Of a stretch of DNA of 64,000 bases, positions 1 to 10,540 are shown piece after piece (position 1 is the stretch's first letter; every line of letters starts with the position of its first letter). Made by a program: the position numbers and the translations under genes. This stretch comes from an uncultured Sphingorhabdus sp. (GTDB taxonomy: Bacteria; Pseudomonadota; Alphaproteobacteria; Sphingomonadales; Sphingomonadaceae): the NCBI GenBank assembly GCA_947492905.1, contig CANLOL010000001.1, forward strand, positions 1,776,578-1,840,577. Direction: 5' to 3'. Under the pieces are notes generated by a model. That model saw only the letters and a program-made list of their open reading frames with translations, ran no database searches and was not told the origin of the DNA.

Positions 1-2
1 AA

Positions 3-1472
<1,470 letters not shown>

Positions 1473-1505
1473 TCAAAAAAACGCTTCTTTTAGTGTGATT
1501 TCCAT

Positions 1506-2711
1506 ATGAGACCGGCTGCCCGCGTACAGGCGGCGATAGAGCTATTGGATGAAATTATAGTCGCAGCGCGTGACAATGGTTCTGCTGCGGATCATTTGGC
1601 GAGTGCTTTCTTTAAAGCCCGCAGATATGCTGGCTCTAAGGATAGGCGCGCAATAAGGGAATTGGTCTGGAATGCTATACGCCGCTTTGGAACGCGGCCA
1701 GTATCAGGGCGCAGCGCGATAATCGCAATGGCCGATGATGATAGCGATTTGGCGTTATGTTTCGATGGTTCACAATATGGCCCAGCACAGATAGCATCAG
1801 ATGAAGCGTGCGCAAAAGAGGGACTGATTCCTGAATGGATTGATTCAAGATTACCCGCCATTATTGATCAGCAGGAAAAACAGGCTTTATTGGGCAGGGC
1901 ATCGCTTGATCTACGCGTCAATATATCGCGCACCACCAGAGCAGATGCACTTACGCAATTGGAAGATGCCGAGCCTATTGGTGAGAATGGCATAAGATTA
2001 CCAACCAATAGTGCGATTACGCAATTGCCGCTCTATCGAGATGGGTTGATTGAAATTCAGGATTTTGGCAGCCAAACAATCGTTGAAGCTTGTGGTGATA
2101 TTAAGGGCAAGAAAATCCTAGATTTATGTGCAGGTGCTGGCGGTAAAACATTATCATTATTTGACAAAATATTGAAATCACAATCAGGTGAAATAGTTGC
2201 TACCGATGTTAATCGTGGCCGATTGTCCAAAATAGCGGAACGGCAAGCGCGCCTAATGAATGTCGCGCCGCATCACAGCAGCTTAGATGTCATACGCAAA
2301 ATATTGCTCAATCCGGGCCAAGAAATTGAAATGCTCGCTGAATTTACAGAGGGCTTTGATATTAGCTTAGTTGATGCGCCATGTTCAGGTGCAGGGACTT
2401 GGAGGCGCAACCCCGAAACACGCTGGCGCATGAATGCTGAGAGGTTGGAGCAAGTAAAGCGTCAACAAGCGCGCGTATTAGATATAGCGGCGCAGATGAC
2501 CAAAAAGGGCGGCTCTATCATTTTTGCGGTTTGCTCAATCCTAGAAGAAGAGGGGCCGCATCAAGTTCAAGCGTTTTTATCGCGCCATGAAAATTGGCAA
2601 GTACAATATATTGATATTGATTTTGGTCGTAATATTGGTGATGGTAAGTTATTAACACCATATCATGATGGTTGTGACGGCTTTTTCTTTGCGAGATTGG
2701 AAAAATTGTGA
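1506..2711 (+). CDS. rsmB: RsmB/NOP-type 16S rRNA (cytosine-C5) methyltransferase
   Basis: SAM-dependent RNA m5C methyltransferase of the RsmB/NOL1/NOP2/Sun family, probably acting on 16S rRNA. The N-terminal about 150 residues resemble the helical NusB-like RNA-binding region of the alphaproteobacterial members. The SAM-binding motif LCAGAGGKT sits near residue 206. Two catalytic cysteines are visible: DAPCSGAG (about residue 293) and FAVCSI (about residue 343). Length of 401 residues fits the shorter alphaproteobacterial form. It follows guaB closely and its stop overlaps the GTG of a possible longer reading of the next gene. The exact rRNA target is inferred from the family. Confidence 0.9.
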   Translation: MRPAARVQAAIELLDEIIVAARDNGSAADHLASAFFKARRYAGSKDRRAIRELVWNAIRRFGTRPVSGRSAIIAMADDDSDLALCFDGSQYGPAQIASDEACAKEGLIPEWIDSRLPAIIDQQEKQALLGRASLDLRVNISRTTRADALTQLEDAEPIGENGIRLPTNSAITQLPLYRDGLIEIQDFGSQTIVEACGDIKGKKILDLCAGAGGKTLSLFDKILKSQSGEIVATDVNRGRLSKIAERQARLMNVAPHHSSLDVIRKILLNPGQEIEMLAEFTEGFDISLVDAPCSGAGTWRRNPETRWRMNAERLEQVKRQQARVLDIAAQMTKKGGSIIFAVCSILEEEGPHQVQAFLSRHENWQVQYIDIDFGRNIGDGKLLTPYHDGCDGFFFARLEKL

Positions 2712-2776
2712 CTAAAAGTAGGGGGGGTTTAGTAGTCGATATACCACCTGAAAAATTAGATTATTGGAATTTATTT

Positions 2777-3289
2777 ATGCGTTTTTCACCCCTATTTGTC
2801 TCATTGTCTCTTTTCTTAGCAACCGTATCAAGCGTCGGTTATTCGCAAAATCAAGATGATCAAGTGAGTGCGCAGGCGCAAATTTTCATGGATCAAGCGG
2901 CGCTCGCAGTTCAAAATCAGCAATGGGATGAAGCCATAGGTTTATATGAGACAGCTCTGGCTCTGCATCCTCGCAACAGCAAGGCATATATAGCCTTAGC
3001 GCAGATTGCCGCGCAGCAAAATCTGCCGGGTAAGGCCATAACGCTCTATAAAGAAGTGCTGGAAATTAGCCCTAATAATCAAACAGCTCTAATCCAGCAG
3101 GGACAATTATTCGCACAAAAAGGGGCCATTGAACGTGCGCAGGCCAATTTATCGCGATTGAATATCTTATGCGGTGTAAATTGCGCTAATAATCAAAATC
3201 TAAAAATAGCGATTGCAGACGCATCCAACAAAGGTGAGATTCTGGCCAGTGAAATTAATGTGACACCGGAATCAGAATCTCAGAACTAA
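2777..3289 (+). CDS. Exported TPR-repeat protein
   Basis: Unrecognised as a named protein; it looks like a secreted scaffold. A start at 2777 gives a clean signal peptide (MRFSPLFVSLSLFLATVSS, cleavage near GYSQ), with a GGAA stretch just upstream. The frame is open back to a GTG at 2708, overlapping the preceding stop by 4 nt, but that reading would place 23 hydrophilic residues before the signal peptide and is less likely. Two to three tetratricopeptide repeats follow (for example AALAVQNQQWDEAIGLYETA and the NSKAYIALAQIAA block). Two cysteines lie near the C-terminus (CGVNC). Its position behind rsmB suggests co-transcription rather than shared function. Confidence 0.75.
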   Translation: MRFSPLFVSLSLFLATVSSVGYSQNQDDQVSAQAQIFMDQAALAVQNQQWDEAIGLYETALALHPRNSKAYIALAQIAAQQNLPGKAITLYKEVLEISPNNQTALIQQGQLFAQKGAIERAQANLSRLNILCGVNCANNQNLKIAIADASNKGEILASEINVTPESESQN

Positions 3290-3300
3290 TTTTATAAATA

Positions 3301-4230
3301 TTAGAAGCCATAAACCAATGTTATGCGGGTCAGCGTATCCGTATTAACAGATCCTACTGGCGGAGAGCTCTCATATTCGACTAAATATGAAATACGCGCT
3401 GAAAGAGCATTGGATAATTTTGCTTCCAATGCTGTTTCCGATGACAATGTCGTATTCGCCGATTCAATATAGGCCGTTGCATTTTCAGTAAAACGCAGGT
3501 TTTTTGAAAGCTGTTGTGAAAAATCGAGCCCTGCTAAACCAGCGAGACTTGATTGCGAACCGCCGCCAATGAAATTTGTTTGGCGAAAAGCTGGGCCAGC
3601 CTTGACGGATAATTGTGTTTTTTCATTGTCTATCACCTGATAGCCCAAACCACCAGAAGCGGTTAAACGTGATGAGAAACCTTGGAATCTATCACGCTCA
3701 TATTGACCAAGAGCAAAAGCATAGAGGCGATCATTAATTTTATAATTGGGTTCAATAGCCGCCAGATATTGCTCTCTAGTCGTCACGCCATTGGTGCGTT
3801 GAAAATCTGCAATTGCGCGGAAATTATAGCGCCATTTATTGCCTTCTTTGGTCAATTTTGCACCAGCGGTTAAGCCAGTGTTGCTGCTATTGCCAGAAGA
3901 ACGAAATGCCCCCAATTCGCCTTGGCCTGTCCAATTATCAAAAAATCCTGCTTGCTCTAACTCTTCTTGCTTAGCTTTTTCAGCTTCCGCTAATTTAATT
4001 TTTTGCTGTGCATTATAATCGCTTTCAATGGCTTCAATTTCTGCCAAATCATCTGGATTAGTTGCTTTCGCCAATTTAATAGCGACTTTCACTTCATCAT
4101 CATTGCCGCTAGCAATAGCTGCATCGATAATTGATTTAACGGGGGCGGGAAGAGCCGCCATCGCTGGTGAGGTTAACAGGATTGCGCATCCTAAGACGGG
4201 CAATGATTTGAGGGTAAGATTTTTTATCAT
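3301..4230 (-). CDS. DUF481 outer-membrane beta-barrel protein
   Basis: Predicted outer-membrane protein of the DUF481 (salt-induced YdiY-like) family. Starting at 4230 gives a good signal peptide (MIKNLTLKSLPVLGCAILL, ending SPAMA). A start at 4266 would add 12 hydrophilic residues and is less likely. After a helical, charged stretch of about 80 residues (KIKLAEAEKAKQEELEQAG), the protein alternates short beta strands to the end and finishes with an aromatic residue (LVYGF), as expected for BAM-assembled barrels. It converges on the TPR gene with only 11 nt between. Function in the family is poorly defined; a pore or structural role is only an inference. Confidence 0.8.
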   Translation of the reverse strand: MIKNLTLKSLPVLGCAILLTSPAMAALPAPVKSIIDAAIASGNDDEVKVAIKLAKATNPDDLAEIEAIESDYNAQQKIKLAEAEKAKQEELEQAGFFDNWTGQGELGAFRSSGNSSNTGLTAGAKLTKEGNKWRYNFRAIADFQRTNGVTTREQYLAAIEPNYKINDRLYAFALGQYERDRFQGFSSRLTASGGLGYQVIDNEKTQLSVKAGPAFRQTNFIGGGSQSSLAGLAGLDFSQQLSKNLRFTENATAYIESANTTLSSETALEAKLSNALSARISYLVEYESSPPVGSVNTDTLTRITLVYGF

Positions 4231-4305
4231 GCTAAGCTGGTTATTATGTAAACGCTTGTTTCGCAACAGCGTAAATCTATGTTTTGCAAGATTTTAAATC
4301 TTCAC

Positions 4306-4815
4306 TCAATCGTTTGACACCTTCAATATAGCAGAAAACTCTTGGGCCAAATTCTGGTAAATTATGCGCTTAAAGGGAACAATATTGTCGGCCAAAGCGT
4401 CTATTTTGCTCCATTTCCACTCGCTAAATTCGGGGATTTCAGTATCAATATTAATATCTTTATCCTCCCCTAAGTAACGCATAAGAAACCAATATTGCCT
4501 CTGGCCGCGCCATTTGCCTTTCCATAATTTGCCCAATAATTCTGCGGGCAATTCATAAAAATGCTCTTCTTTGCTCTGTGCAATTAATTCTACTGAATCT
4601 GCGGCAACACCCGTTTCTTCTTCTAATTCCCGAAAAGCAGCATCTTGCGCATCTTCACCCTCATCTATGCCGCCTTGGGGCATTTGCCACGCATCTTTCC
4701 ATTTGCTGGTACGATTATCATTACGCTTGGCCACGAAAACTTGATTATCGGCATTGACCAACATTATCCCGACGCATGGACGGTAAGGCAGATGCGCATA
4801 TTTTTCATCAATCAT
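4306..4815 (-). CDS. rppH: RNA pyrophosphohydrolase (Nudix)
   Basis: Removes pyrophosphate from triphosphorylated mRNA 5' ends and so begins RNA decay; in alphaproteobacteria the same family (IalA/NudH) also acts on dinucleoside polyphosphates. The Nudix box GGIDEGEDAQDAAF followed by RELEEETGV is complete (about residues 48-70), and the start MIDEKYAHLPYRPCVG and the QYWFLMRYLG segment are typical of RppH. The 169-residue length is standard. It is transcribed away from korA, with about 150 nt of shared upstream DNA. A true start at 4815 is supported by the conserved N-terminal block LPYRPCVGIML. Confidence 0.93.
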   Translation of the reverse strand: MIDEKYAHLPYRPCVGIMLVNADNQVFVAKRNDNRTSKWKDAWQMPQGGIDEGEDAQDAAFRELEEETGVAADSVELIAQSKEEHFYELPAELLGKLWKGKWRGQRQYWFLMRYLGEDKDINIDTEIPEFSEWKWSKIDALADNIVPFKRIIYQNLAQEFSAILKVSND

Positions 4816-4965
4816 GGTTTTTTGCTCTATATTTATGACATTAATCGCGATAGCGTGCCTATAGCATAAATATTGATATTGCTAGGCAACAGATTTTCTA
4901 AATTGCATAATGATAAATGCTTTAATAGAGAGAATGCTTAAAAGATTGAACGGGTAGGAATATAT

Positions 4966-6828
4966 ATGGCAAGTGCTGCAAAAGAAGCAGGCAATGAACA
5001 AGAAGCAGTGGAATCCGTTGTTGTTCGTTTCGCAGGGGATAGCGGCGATGGTATGCAGCTTACGGGCGGGCAATTTACGCTATCAACCGCTTTGGCTGGC
5101 AATGATTTGGCGACATTTCCTGATTTTCCAGCAGAGATAAGAGCGCCCCAAGGCACATTATTCGGTGTGTCCGCATTTCAGATTAATTTTGGCTCGCGCG
5201 CTATTCATACCGCCGGCGATCAACCTGATGTCCTCGTTGCCATGAATCCAGCGGCCTTAAAGGTCAATGTCGATAGTTTGAAACCTGGCGGCCTGATTAT
5301 CGCGGATAGCGGGGAATTTGGCAAAAGAAACCTCGATAAAGCCAAATATGAAACCAACCCTCTCGAAGATGGCTCGCTAGCTAAATGGCAATTGCTGGCC
5401 TTTGATATTTCGGCCTTAACATTAGAAGCCGTTAAGCCCTTTGGTCTTGGTAATAAAGAAGCCTTGCGTAGTAAAAATATGTGGACGCTTGGTCTTGCGC
5501 TTTGGATGTTCGACCGCGATCGCCAGCCTATTGTCGATTGGCTCAATAGCAAATTTGCCAAGAAACCCGAAATTGCCGAAGCCAATATAGCGGCGCTCAA
5601 TGCGGGTCATGCTTATGGTGAAACGGCTGAGCTTTCTGGCCCTGTCAAGCAAGCGGCTCTTCCCGCAGCACCCGCCGATCCTGGCCTTTACCGCACCGTG
5701 AATGGCGCAGAAGCCCTGTCATTGGGCTTGGTTGCTGGTGCGCAAATGGCGGACTTGCCCATGTTTTTTGGCGGTTATCCGATAACGCCTGCATCAGCAA
5801 TTTTGCACCATCTTTCGCGCCTAAAAGAATATGGCGTCACTACATTCCAAGCCGAAGATGAAATCGCCGCTATCGCATCTGCTATTGGTGCAAGCTATGC
5901 TGGAACATTGGGCGTTACATCATCATCTGGCCCCGGTATTGCCCTAAAAGGCGAGGCGATGGGCCTAGCGATTATGACCGAATTACCCTTGGTTATCGTC
6001 AATTCACAGCGCGGTGGCCCTTCTACGGGACTGCCGACAAAAACCGAACAATCGGATCTGTATCAAGCCGTTTATGGCCGCAATGGTGATGCGCCGATGC
6101 CCGTTATTTCGGCCCGCTCGCCATCCGATGCGTTTGAATGTGCGATAGAGGCGGTGCGCATTGCAACGCAATATATGACGCCCGTTATGCTGCTGACTGA
6201 TGGTTATATTGCCAATGCAGCCGAGCCTTGGCTCGTTCCAGATATGGGGGATTATACAGAATTTCCTGTAGAGCATATGACGCAGGCTCAAGAAGATGGA
6301 TTTAAGCCCTATGGCCGCGATGAAAAATTAGCGCGTCCTTGGGTCAAGCCCGGCACACCCGAATTGATGCACCGTATTGGCGGCATCGAAAAAGGGGTGG
6401 ACACGGGCCATATTGATTATGGCAGCGAAAACCATCAAGAAATGACCAATATTCGCCGCGATAAAGTGCTCGGCGTTGCGGATAGCATTGGCGACCAAGA
6501 GGTGGAGCTTGGCGTGGCAGGCGGTAAATTGGCGCTGATTGGTTGGGGGTCGACCTATGGCCCTATCCATCAAGCGGTGAACCGTTGCCGCGAAAAAGAC
6601 ATGGACGTAAGCCATATTCATTTGCGTTATATTTGGCCTATGCCCAAAAATCTGGGGGATTTGCTGAAAAGCTATGATCATGTGATTGTCCCTGAAATGA
6701 ACACAGGACAGCTTAAAACTGTGCTCCGCGATCAATATTTGGTTGATGCGAAGCCTTTGAACAAGGTTTCGGGCCAGCCTTTTACCATCGCAGAAATTGA
6801 AACAGCCATAGCGGAGGCGCTATCATGA
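4966..6828 (+). CDS. korA: 2-oxoacid:ferredoxin oxidoreductase, fused gamma-alpha subunit
   Basis: With KorB it oxidatively decarboxylates a 2-oxoacid (probably 2-oxoglutarate) with CoA and ferredoxin. Residues 1-190 form the gamma domain (RFAGDSGDGMQLTGGQF start), followed by the alpha domain beginning near residue 235 with the YPITPASAILHHL motif and the EDEIAAIASAIGA block. Fusion of gamma and alpha in one chain of about 620 residues is the usual architecture of the two-subunit aerobic enzymes. RBS GGTAGGA precedes the ATG. It overlaps korB by 4 nt (ATGA), so the two are translationally coupled. Substrate preference between 2-oxoglutarate and pyruvate cannot be read from sequence alone. 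Confidence 0.92.
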   Translation: MASAAKEAGNEQEAVESVVVRFAGDSGDGMQLTGGQFTLSTALAGNDLATFPDFPAEIRAPQGTLFGVSAFQINFGSRAIHTAGDQPDVLVAMNPAALKVNVDSLKPGGLIIADSGEFGKRNLDKAKYETNPLEDGSLAKWQLLAFDISALTLEAVKPFGLGNKEALRSKNMWTLGLALWMFDRDRQPIVDWLNSKFAKKPEIAEANIAALNAGHAYGETAELSGPVKQAALPAAPADPGLYRTVNGAEALSLGLVAGAQMADLPMFFGGYPITPASAILHHLSRLKEYGVTTFQAEDEIAAIASAIGASYAGTLGVTSSSGPGIALKGEAMGLAIMTELPLVIVNSQRGGPSTGLPTKTEQSDLYQAVYGRNGDAPMPVISARSPSDAFECAIEAVRIATQYMTPVMLLTDGYIANAAEPWLVPDMGDYTEFPVEHMTQAQEDGFKPYGRDEKLARPWVKPGTPELMHRIGGIEKGVDTGHIDYGSENHQEMTNIRRDKVLGVADSIGDQEVELGVAGGKLALIGWGSTYGPIHQAVNRCREKDMDVSHIHLRYIWPMPKNLGDLLKSYDHVIVPEMNTGQLKTVLRDQYLVDAKPLNKVSGQPFTIAEIETAIAEALS

Positions 6829-7856
6829 ATGAGATTACGAAAATCGAAACGACCCTAAAAGATTGGGAAACGGACCAAGAAGTACGTTGGTGTCCTGGGT
6901 GCGGTGATTATGCGATCCTAAAGGCTGTGCAGCGCACTATGCCGATGATTGGCGGCAGCCCTGCTAATACGGTTTTTGTGTCAGGCATTGGCTGTTCGAG
7001 CCGCTTTCCCTATTATATGGAGACTTATGGTTTTCATACGATACACGGCCGAGCACCCGCCGTTGCAACGGGAGTAAAGCTTGCCAATCCTGAATTGGAT
7101 GTTTGGATTATCACGGGTGATGGCGATGCCCTCTCAATTGGCGGTAATCACACAATGCATGTGCTGCGCCGTAACCTAAATTGCCAAATAATGTTGTTTA
7201 ACAATGAAATTTATGGCCTAACCAAAGGGCAATATTCGCCTACATCGCGCGAAGGCACCAACAGCCCATCTACCCCTTATGGTAGCGTCGATCATCCTGC
7301 TAGCCCCTGCGCTTTTGCGCTGGGTTCAGGTGCGCGTTTTGTTGCACGCGGCATTGATATAAATAAGAATTTACCTGATGTTTTGATGGCCGCACATGCG
7401 CATCAAGGCGCAGCATTTATTGAGATTTTTCAAAACTGTATAGTTTATAATAAAGATGTTTTCGAGGATTTTGCGGCCAAGAAAACCGCCGCCGCAACAC
7501 AGCTTTGGCTCGCCAATGGTGAACCTATGTTGTTTGAAAAAGGCGAAAAGGGCATCGCATTAGACCAAGATACAATGGCATTGAAAGTCGTTGATGTCGT
7601 GGATGGCGATTGGGAAGCTGCTGGCGTGTTGCGTCATGAAGTCACAAATCGCAGCTTAGCACATATGCTAGTTGAGCTTCAATTTGGTGAATTTCCAATG
7701 CCGCTTGGCGTAATTTATGATGATCCAAAACCAACTTTTGAAAGTGCTGTTGTCGCGCAAAATGAAGCCATTGCCGCAAATAAGAAACCTGATTTGCAAG
7801 CTTTGGTGAGCAAAGGACAGACTTGGACAGTAACTGAGGACGGCCCTGATTTGTGA
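6825..7856 (+). CDS. korB: 2-oxoacid:ferredoxin oxidoreductase, beta (TPP) subunit
   Basis: Thiamine-diphosphate-binding beta subunit partnering the preceding KorA. The CxxC pair in RWCPGCGDYAIL and the later cysteine in GIGCSSRFPYYM are expected ligands of the [4Fe-4S] cluster. The TPP/Mg motif is the GDGDALSIGGNH segment followed by NNEIYGLTKGQYSPTS. Length 343 residues is normal. No separate ferredoxin-like delta subunit is adjacent, so electrons must go to a ferredoxin encoded elsewhere. Its TGA overlaps a GTG that begins the next small gene. Assignment as Kor rather than Por is by overall resemblance and is less certain than the family. Confidence 0.92.
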   Translation: MNEITKIETTLKDWETDQEVRWCPGCGDYAILKAVQRTMPMIGGSPANTVFVSGIGCSSRFPYYMETYGFHTIHGRAPAVATGVKLANPELDVWIITGDGDALSIGGNHTMHVLRRNLNCQIMLFNNEIYGLTKGQYSPTSREGTNSPSTPYGSVDHPASPCAFALGSGARFVARGIDINKNLPDVLMAAHAHQGAAFIEIFQNCIVYNKDVFEDFAAKKTAAATQLWLANGEPMLFEKGEKGIALDQDTMALKVVDVVDGDWEAAGVLRHEVTNRSLAHMLVELQFGEFPMPLGVIYDDPKPTFESAVVAQNEAIAANKKPDLQALVSKGQTWTVTEDGPDL

Positions 7857-8149
7857 GTTTAGAGAGAAATAATCATGAATATCACATATTTATACCAATA
7901 AAATGTTGGTTATATCTCAGCGCCTTCACAATCTTACCATTTTTAATAGCCTTTGCTAATGACTACTATTCAAATTATGTAAATCCATATTTAAGCTTAT
8001 TTTTTATGGTTATTTGCTATTTGGCACCATATTATATTATTTGTAAGTTTCCAATACCATATGTGTTTCGTCTATGGTTATGTGGTTTTCATATGTTGGT
8101 AATTTTACCTATAATAACATCTTTATTTTTATACATGACCTCATTTTAA
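7853..8149 (+). CDS. Small AT-rich membrane protein
   Basis: Unrecognised. The 98-residue product has a hydrophilic start (MSLERNNHEYH) and then three probable membrane helices (around WLYLSAFTILPFLIAFA, YLSLFFMVICYLAPYYII and LWLCGFHMLVILPIITSLFL). The GTG start overlaps the korB stop by 4 nt, with a GAGGA about 13 nt upstream, which suggests translational coupling. It ends immediately before the ATG of the next gene. The DNA is visibly more AT-rich and its codon use is unlike korB (many TTA, ATA and TAT codons), so it may be a recent or fast-evolving insertion. No function is proposed. Confidence 0.6.
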   Translation: MSLERNNHEYHIFIPIKCWLYLSAFTILPFLIAFANDYYSNYVNPYLSLFFMVICYLAPYYIICKFPIPYVFRLWLCGFHMLVILPIITSLFLYMTSF

Positions 8150-9145
8150 ATGGATAATTTAACACATAGCTTGGCGGGTGCTGTCTTGGGGCAAATGGGC
8201 CTGAAGAAGAAAACAGGCCTTGCCATGCCCGCTCTTATTATTGGCGCTAACCTTCCCGATATTGATGCGGCTTGCTTTTTTTGGCTCGATGGAACGCAGC
8301 ATTTGGGGTTTCGGCGCGGCATAACGCATGGCCCGATTGCAATGGTTCTTTTGCCTGTCATATTATGCGCTCTTTTGATTGCCTATGATGCATGGCAGTC
8401 AAAGCGTGGTAAGCGACCTGAAAACCGCTTGCCTATTCATAGAGGATGGCTCCTTGCCTTGGCCTTTATTGGAACATTAAGCCACCCCGCTCTTGATTGG
8501 CTCAATAATTATGGCGTGCGCTTTTTAGAGCCTTTTTCTTCACAATGGTTTTACGGCGATACAATGTTCATCATTGATTTGTGGATATGGCTTGCTTTGG
8601 GATTGGGTATGTTTGTTTCGTTGCGGCGTGAGAAAAAACAACATATTCGCTGGTATCGGCCTGCGCTCATTTCCGGCGTGGCCGTGCTGAGCTATATCAG
8701 CGTTAATATGATGATTACGGCTGATGCTGTGTCCCGCACCGAAAATGAAATCAGCCAATCGGTTGATAGAAATCAGATTAAGCAGATAGTTGCTAGTCCT
8801 GTGCCCTTTATATTTTGGCATAGAGAGATTTTATTGGGTGATCCGAATAATTATTACCAAGCCAGCTATTCGCTGTTTGATAAAGGACGCGTTTTGGACG
8901 ATAGCCAACCAATAGAGATTTCAAAACATGCTCCGCCTATTTTAGATTTGGAAAGTTTGCGCAAAGATAACCCTGATTTAGATGCCTTTCTCTTTTGGTC
9001 GCGCATGCCCTATCATGGTGTCATCAGTGAGAATGGTGAGCAATATGGTGTTGTAGGTGATGCGCGTTTTACCGATCCTAGGGCTGCTGGACGTTTTCGG
9101 GTAAAGATTAAGCTCGAAAAAGATGTGCAATTTGTTGCGAAATGA
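8150..9145 (+). CDS. YdjM-like membrane-bound metal-dependent hydrolase
   Basis: Member of the YdjM/DUF457 family of inner-membrane proteins predicted to bind metal through conserved His and Asp residues. The signature N-terminus MDNLTHSLAGAVLGQ, the NLPDID motif, RGITHGP and HPALDWLNNYG are all present, spread through several membrane segments in the first 190 residues. The C-terminal about 130 residues are soluble and probably periplasmic. The ATG directly follows the preceding stop. The gene overlaps photolyase by 4 nt (ATGA). In other bacteria ydjM is part of the SOS regulon; the pairing with a photolyase here is in keeping with that, but no LexA-type box was identified. Confidence 0.82.
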   Translation: MDNLTHSLAGAVLGQMGLKKKTGLAMPALIIGANLPDIDAACFFWLDGTQHLGFRRGITHGPIAMVLLPVILCALLIAYDAWQSKRGKRPENRLPIHRGWLLALAFIGTLSHPALDWLNNYGVRFLEPFSSQWFYGDTMFIIDLWIWLALGLGMFVSLRREKKQHIRWYRPALISGVAVLSYISVNMMITADAVSRTENEISQSVDRNQIKQIVASPVPFIFWHREILLGDPNNYYQASYSLFDKGRVLDDSQPIEISKHAPPILDLESLRKDNPDLDAFLFWSRMPYHGVISENGEQYGVVGDARFTDPRAAGRFRVKIKLEKDVQFVAK

Positions 9146-10527
9146 GCGTTAAACCCATCATAGTCTGGTTTCGGCGGGATTTACGCCTATCCGATCAAGC
9201 CGCTCTTAATGCTGCGATAGAGACTAGGCGGCCCATAATCGCGCTCTATATATTGGATGATGTGACGCCAAAGCACCGCAAAATGGGCGCAGCATCGCGT
9301 TGGTGGTTGCACCATAGTTTGTGTTCCTTAGATGAATCGCTGCAAAAATTAGGATCAAAGCTGATATTACGCTGCGGTGAAAGCGCCGAAATATTAGAGC
9401 AATTATCGCAGGAAAGCGGCGCAGATGCTGTATATGCCATGCATCATTATGAACCATGGTGGCGCAATGCTGAAAAAGCGGTGCGTGATAAAATGACGTT
9501 GCATTTGTTTGACGGAAATTATTTGTTGCCGCCGGGTGTTTTGAAAACGGGCAGCGGTGGGCCTTATAAAATTTATACACCTTTTTGGAAGGCACTGCGC
9601 CCGCACATGCCGCCTAGGCCGCCTTTGCCAGCGCCCGATGCCATCATGACGTCAAATTTACCGAATAGTGACAATTTAGATGATTGGAATTTACTGCCCA
9701 CAAAACCAGATTGGGCAGGGGGAATGCGTAATAAATGGCAACCCGGTGAAGCAGGGGCAGCCCGTCATTCGCGCTTATTTGTTGATAAAGCAGCCTATTA
9801 TGATGAGCAGCGCAATAGCCCGTCCATAGAGGGAACTTCCTTATTATCAGCGCATTTGCATTTTGGAGAGATTTCACCTGCGACATTATGGCATGCACAT
9901 GAAAAAGCAGGCGGCAGCGTAGAGGTTTTTCTCAAAGAGATTGTCTGGCGCGATTATGCGCAAAATGTCATCACCCAATATCCCAAATATGGCAGCGAGA
10001 ATGCGCGCGAGCGATTTGATGCTCTGCCATGGCGTAATATAGAGGATGACGCCGTGAAGGCTGATTTTACGGCGTGGAAACAGGGGCGAACAGGTTATCC
10101 GATTGTCGATGCGGGTATGCGCGAATTATGGGCCACGGGCATCATGCATAACCGCGTGCGCATGATTGCAGCGAGTTTCCTTATCAAACATTTGTTGATT
10201 GATTGGCGGCATGGCGAGCAATGGTTCTGGGATACGCTGGTTGATGCTGATTATGCTAGCAATGCCGTGAATTGGCAGTGGGTTGCGGGTACAGGGATTG
10301 ATAGCAATATGTTTGTGCGCATCATGGCGCCCCTGTCGCAATCAGAGAAGTTTGATGCGGCCGATTATATCCGCAAATGGGTTCCTGAATTGGCCAATAT
10401 GGATGCTCCTTATGTCCATGATCCAGAGGAATATGGTATGACCCCCAATGCGTATCTTCGCAAAATCATTGGACATAAAGAGGCAAGAGCTAGGGCTTTA
10501 GAAGCCTATCAAATCGTCAAATCTTAG
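9142..10527 (+). CDS. phrB: Deoxyribodipyrimidine photolyase (class I CPD)
   Basis: Light-dependent repair of UV-induced pyrimidine dimers, using FAD and an antenna chromophore. The N-terminal alpha/beta domain begins IVWFRRDLRLSDQAAL; the C-terminal FAD-binding region includes FLKEIVWRDYAQN, TGYPIVDAGMRELWATG, MHNRVRM and NWQWVAGTG, and is intact. Length of 461 residues matches class I enzymes. Start overlaps the YdjM-like gene by 4 nt, so repair and membrane protein are likely co-expressed. Whether it is a CPD or another photolyase/cryptochrome subtype is inferred from these motifs and is not absolutely decided. Confidence 0.95.
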   Translation: MSVKPIIVWFRRDLRLSDQAALNAAIETRRPIIALYILDDVTPKHRKMGAASRWWLHHSLCSLDESLQKLGSKLILRCGESAEILEQLSQESGADAVYAMHHYEPWWRNAEKAVRDKMTLHLFDGNYLLPPGVLKTGSGGPYKIYTPFWKALRPHMPPRPPLPAPDAIMTSNLPNSDNLDDWNLLPTKPDWAGGMRNKWQPGEAGAARHSRLFVDKAAYYDEQRNSPSIEGTSLLSAHLHFGEISPATLWHAHEKAGGSVEVFLKEIVWRDYAQNVITQYPKYGSENARERFDALPWRNIEDDAVKADFTAWKQGRTGYPIVDAGMRELWATGIMHNRVRMIAASFLIKHLLIDWRHGEQWFWDTLVDADYASNAVNWQWVAGTGIDSNMFVRIMAPLSQSEKFDAADYIRKWVPELANMDAPYVHDPEEYGMTPNAYLRKIIGHKEARARALEAYQIVKS

Positions 10528-10540
10528 GTTAAACTTGGGC

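Noticed and set aside
2708-2776. GTG 2708 as the start of the TPR protein
   Set aside because: It would put 23 hydrophilic residues in front of a perfectly good signal peptide, so the ATG at 2777 is preferred, although the 4-nt overlap with rsmB makes it tempting.
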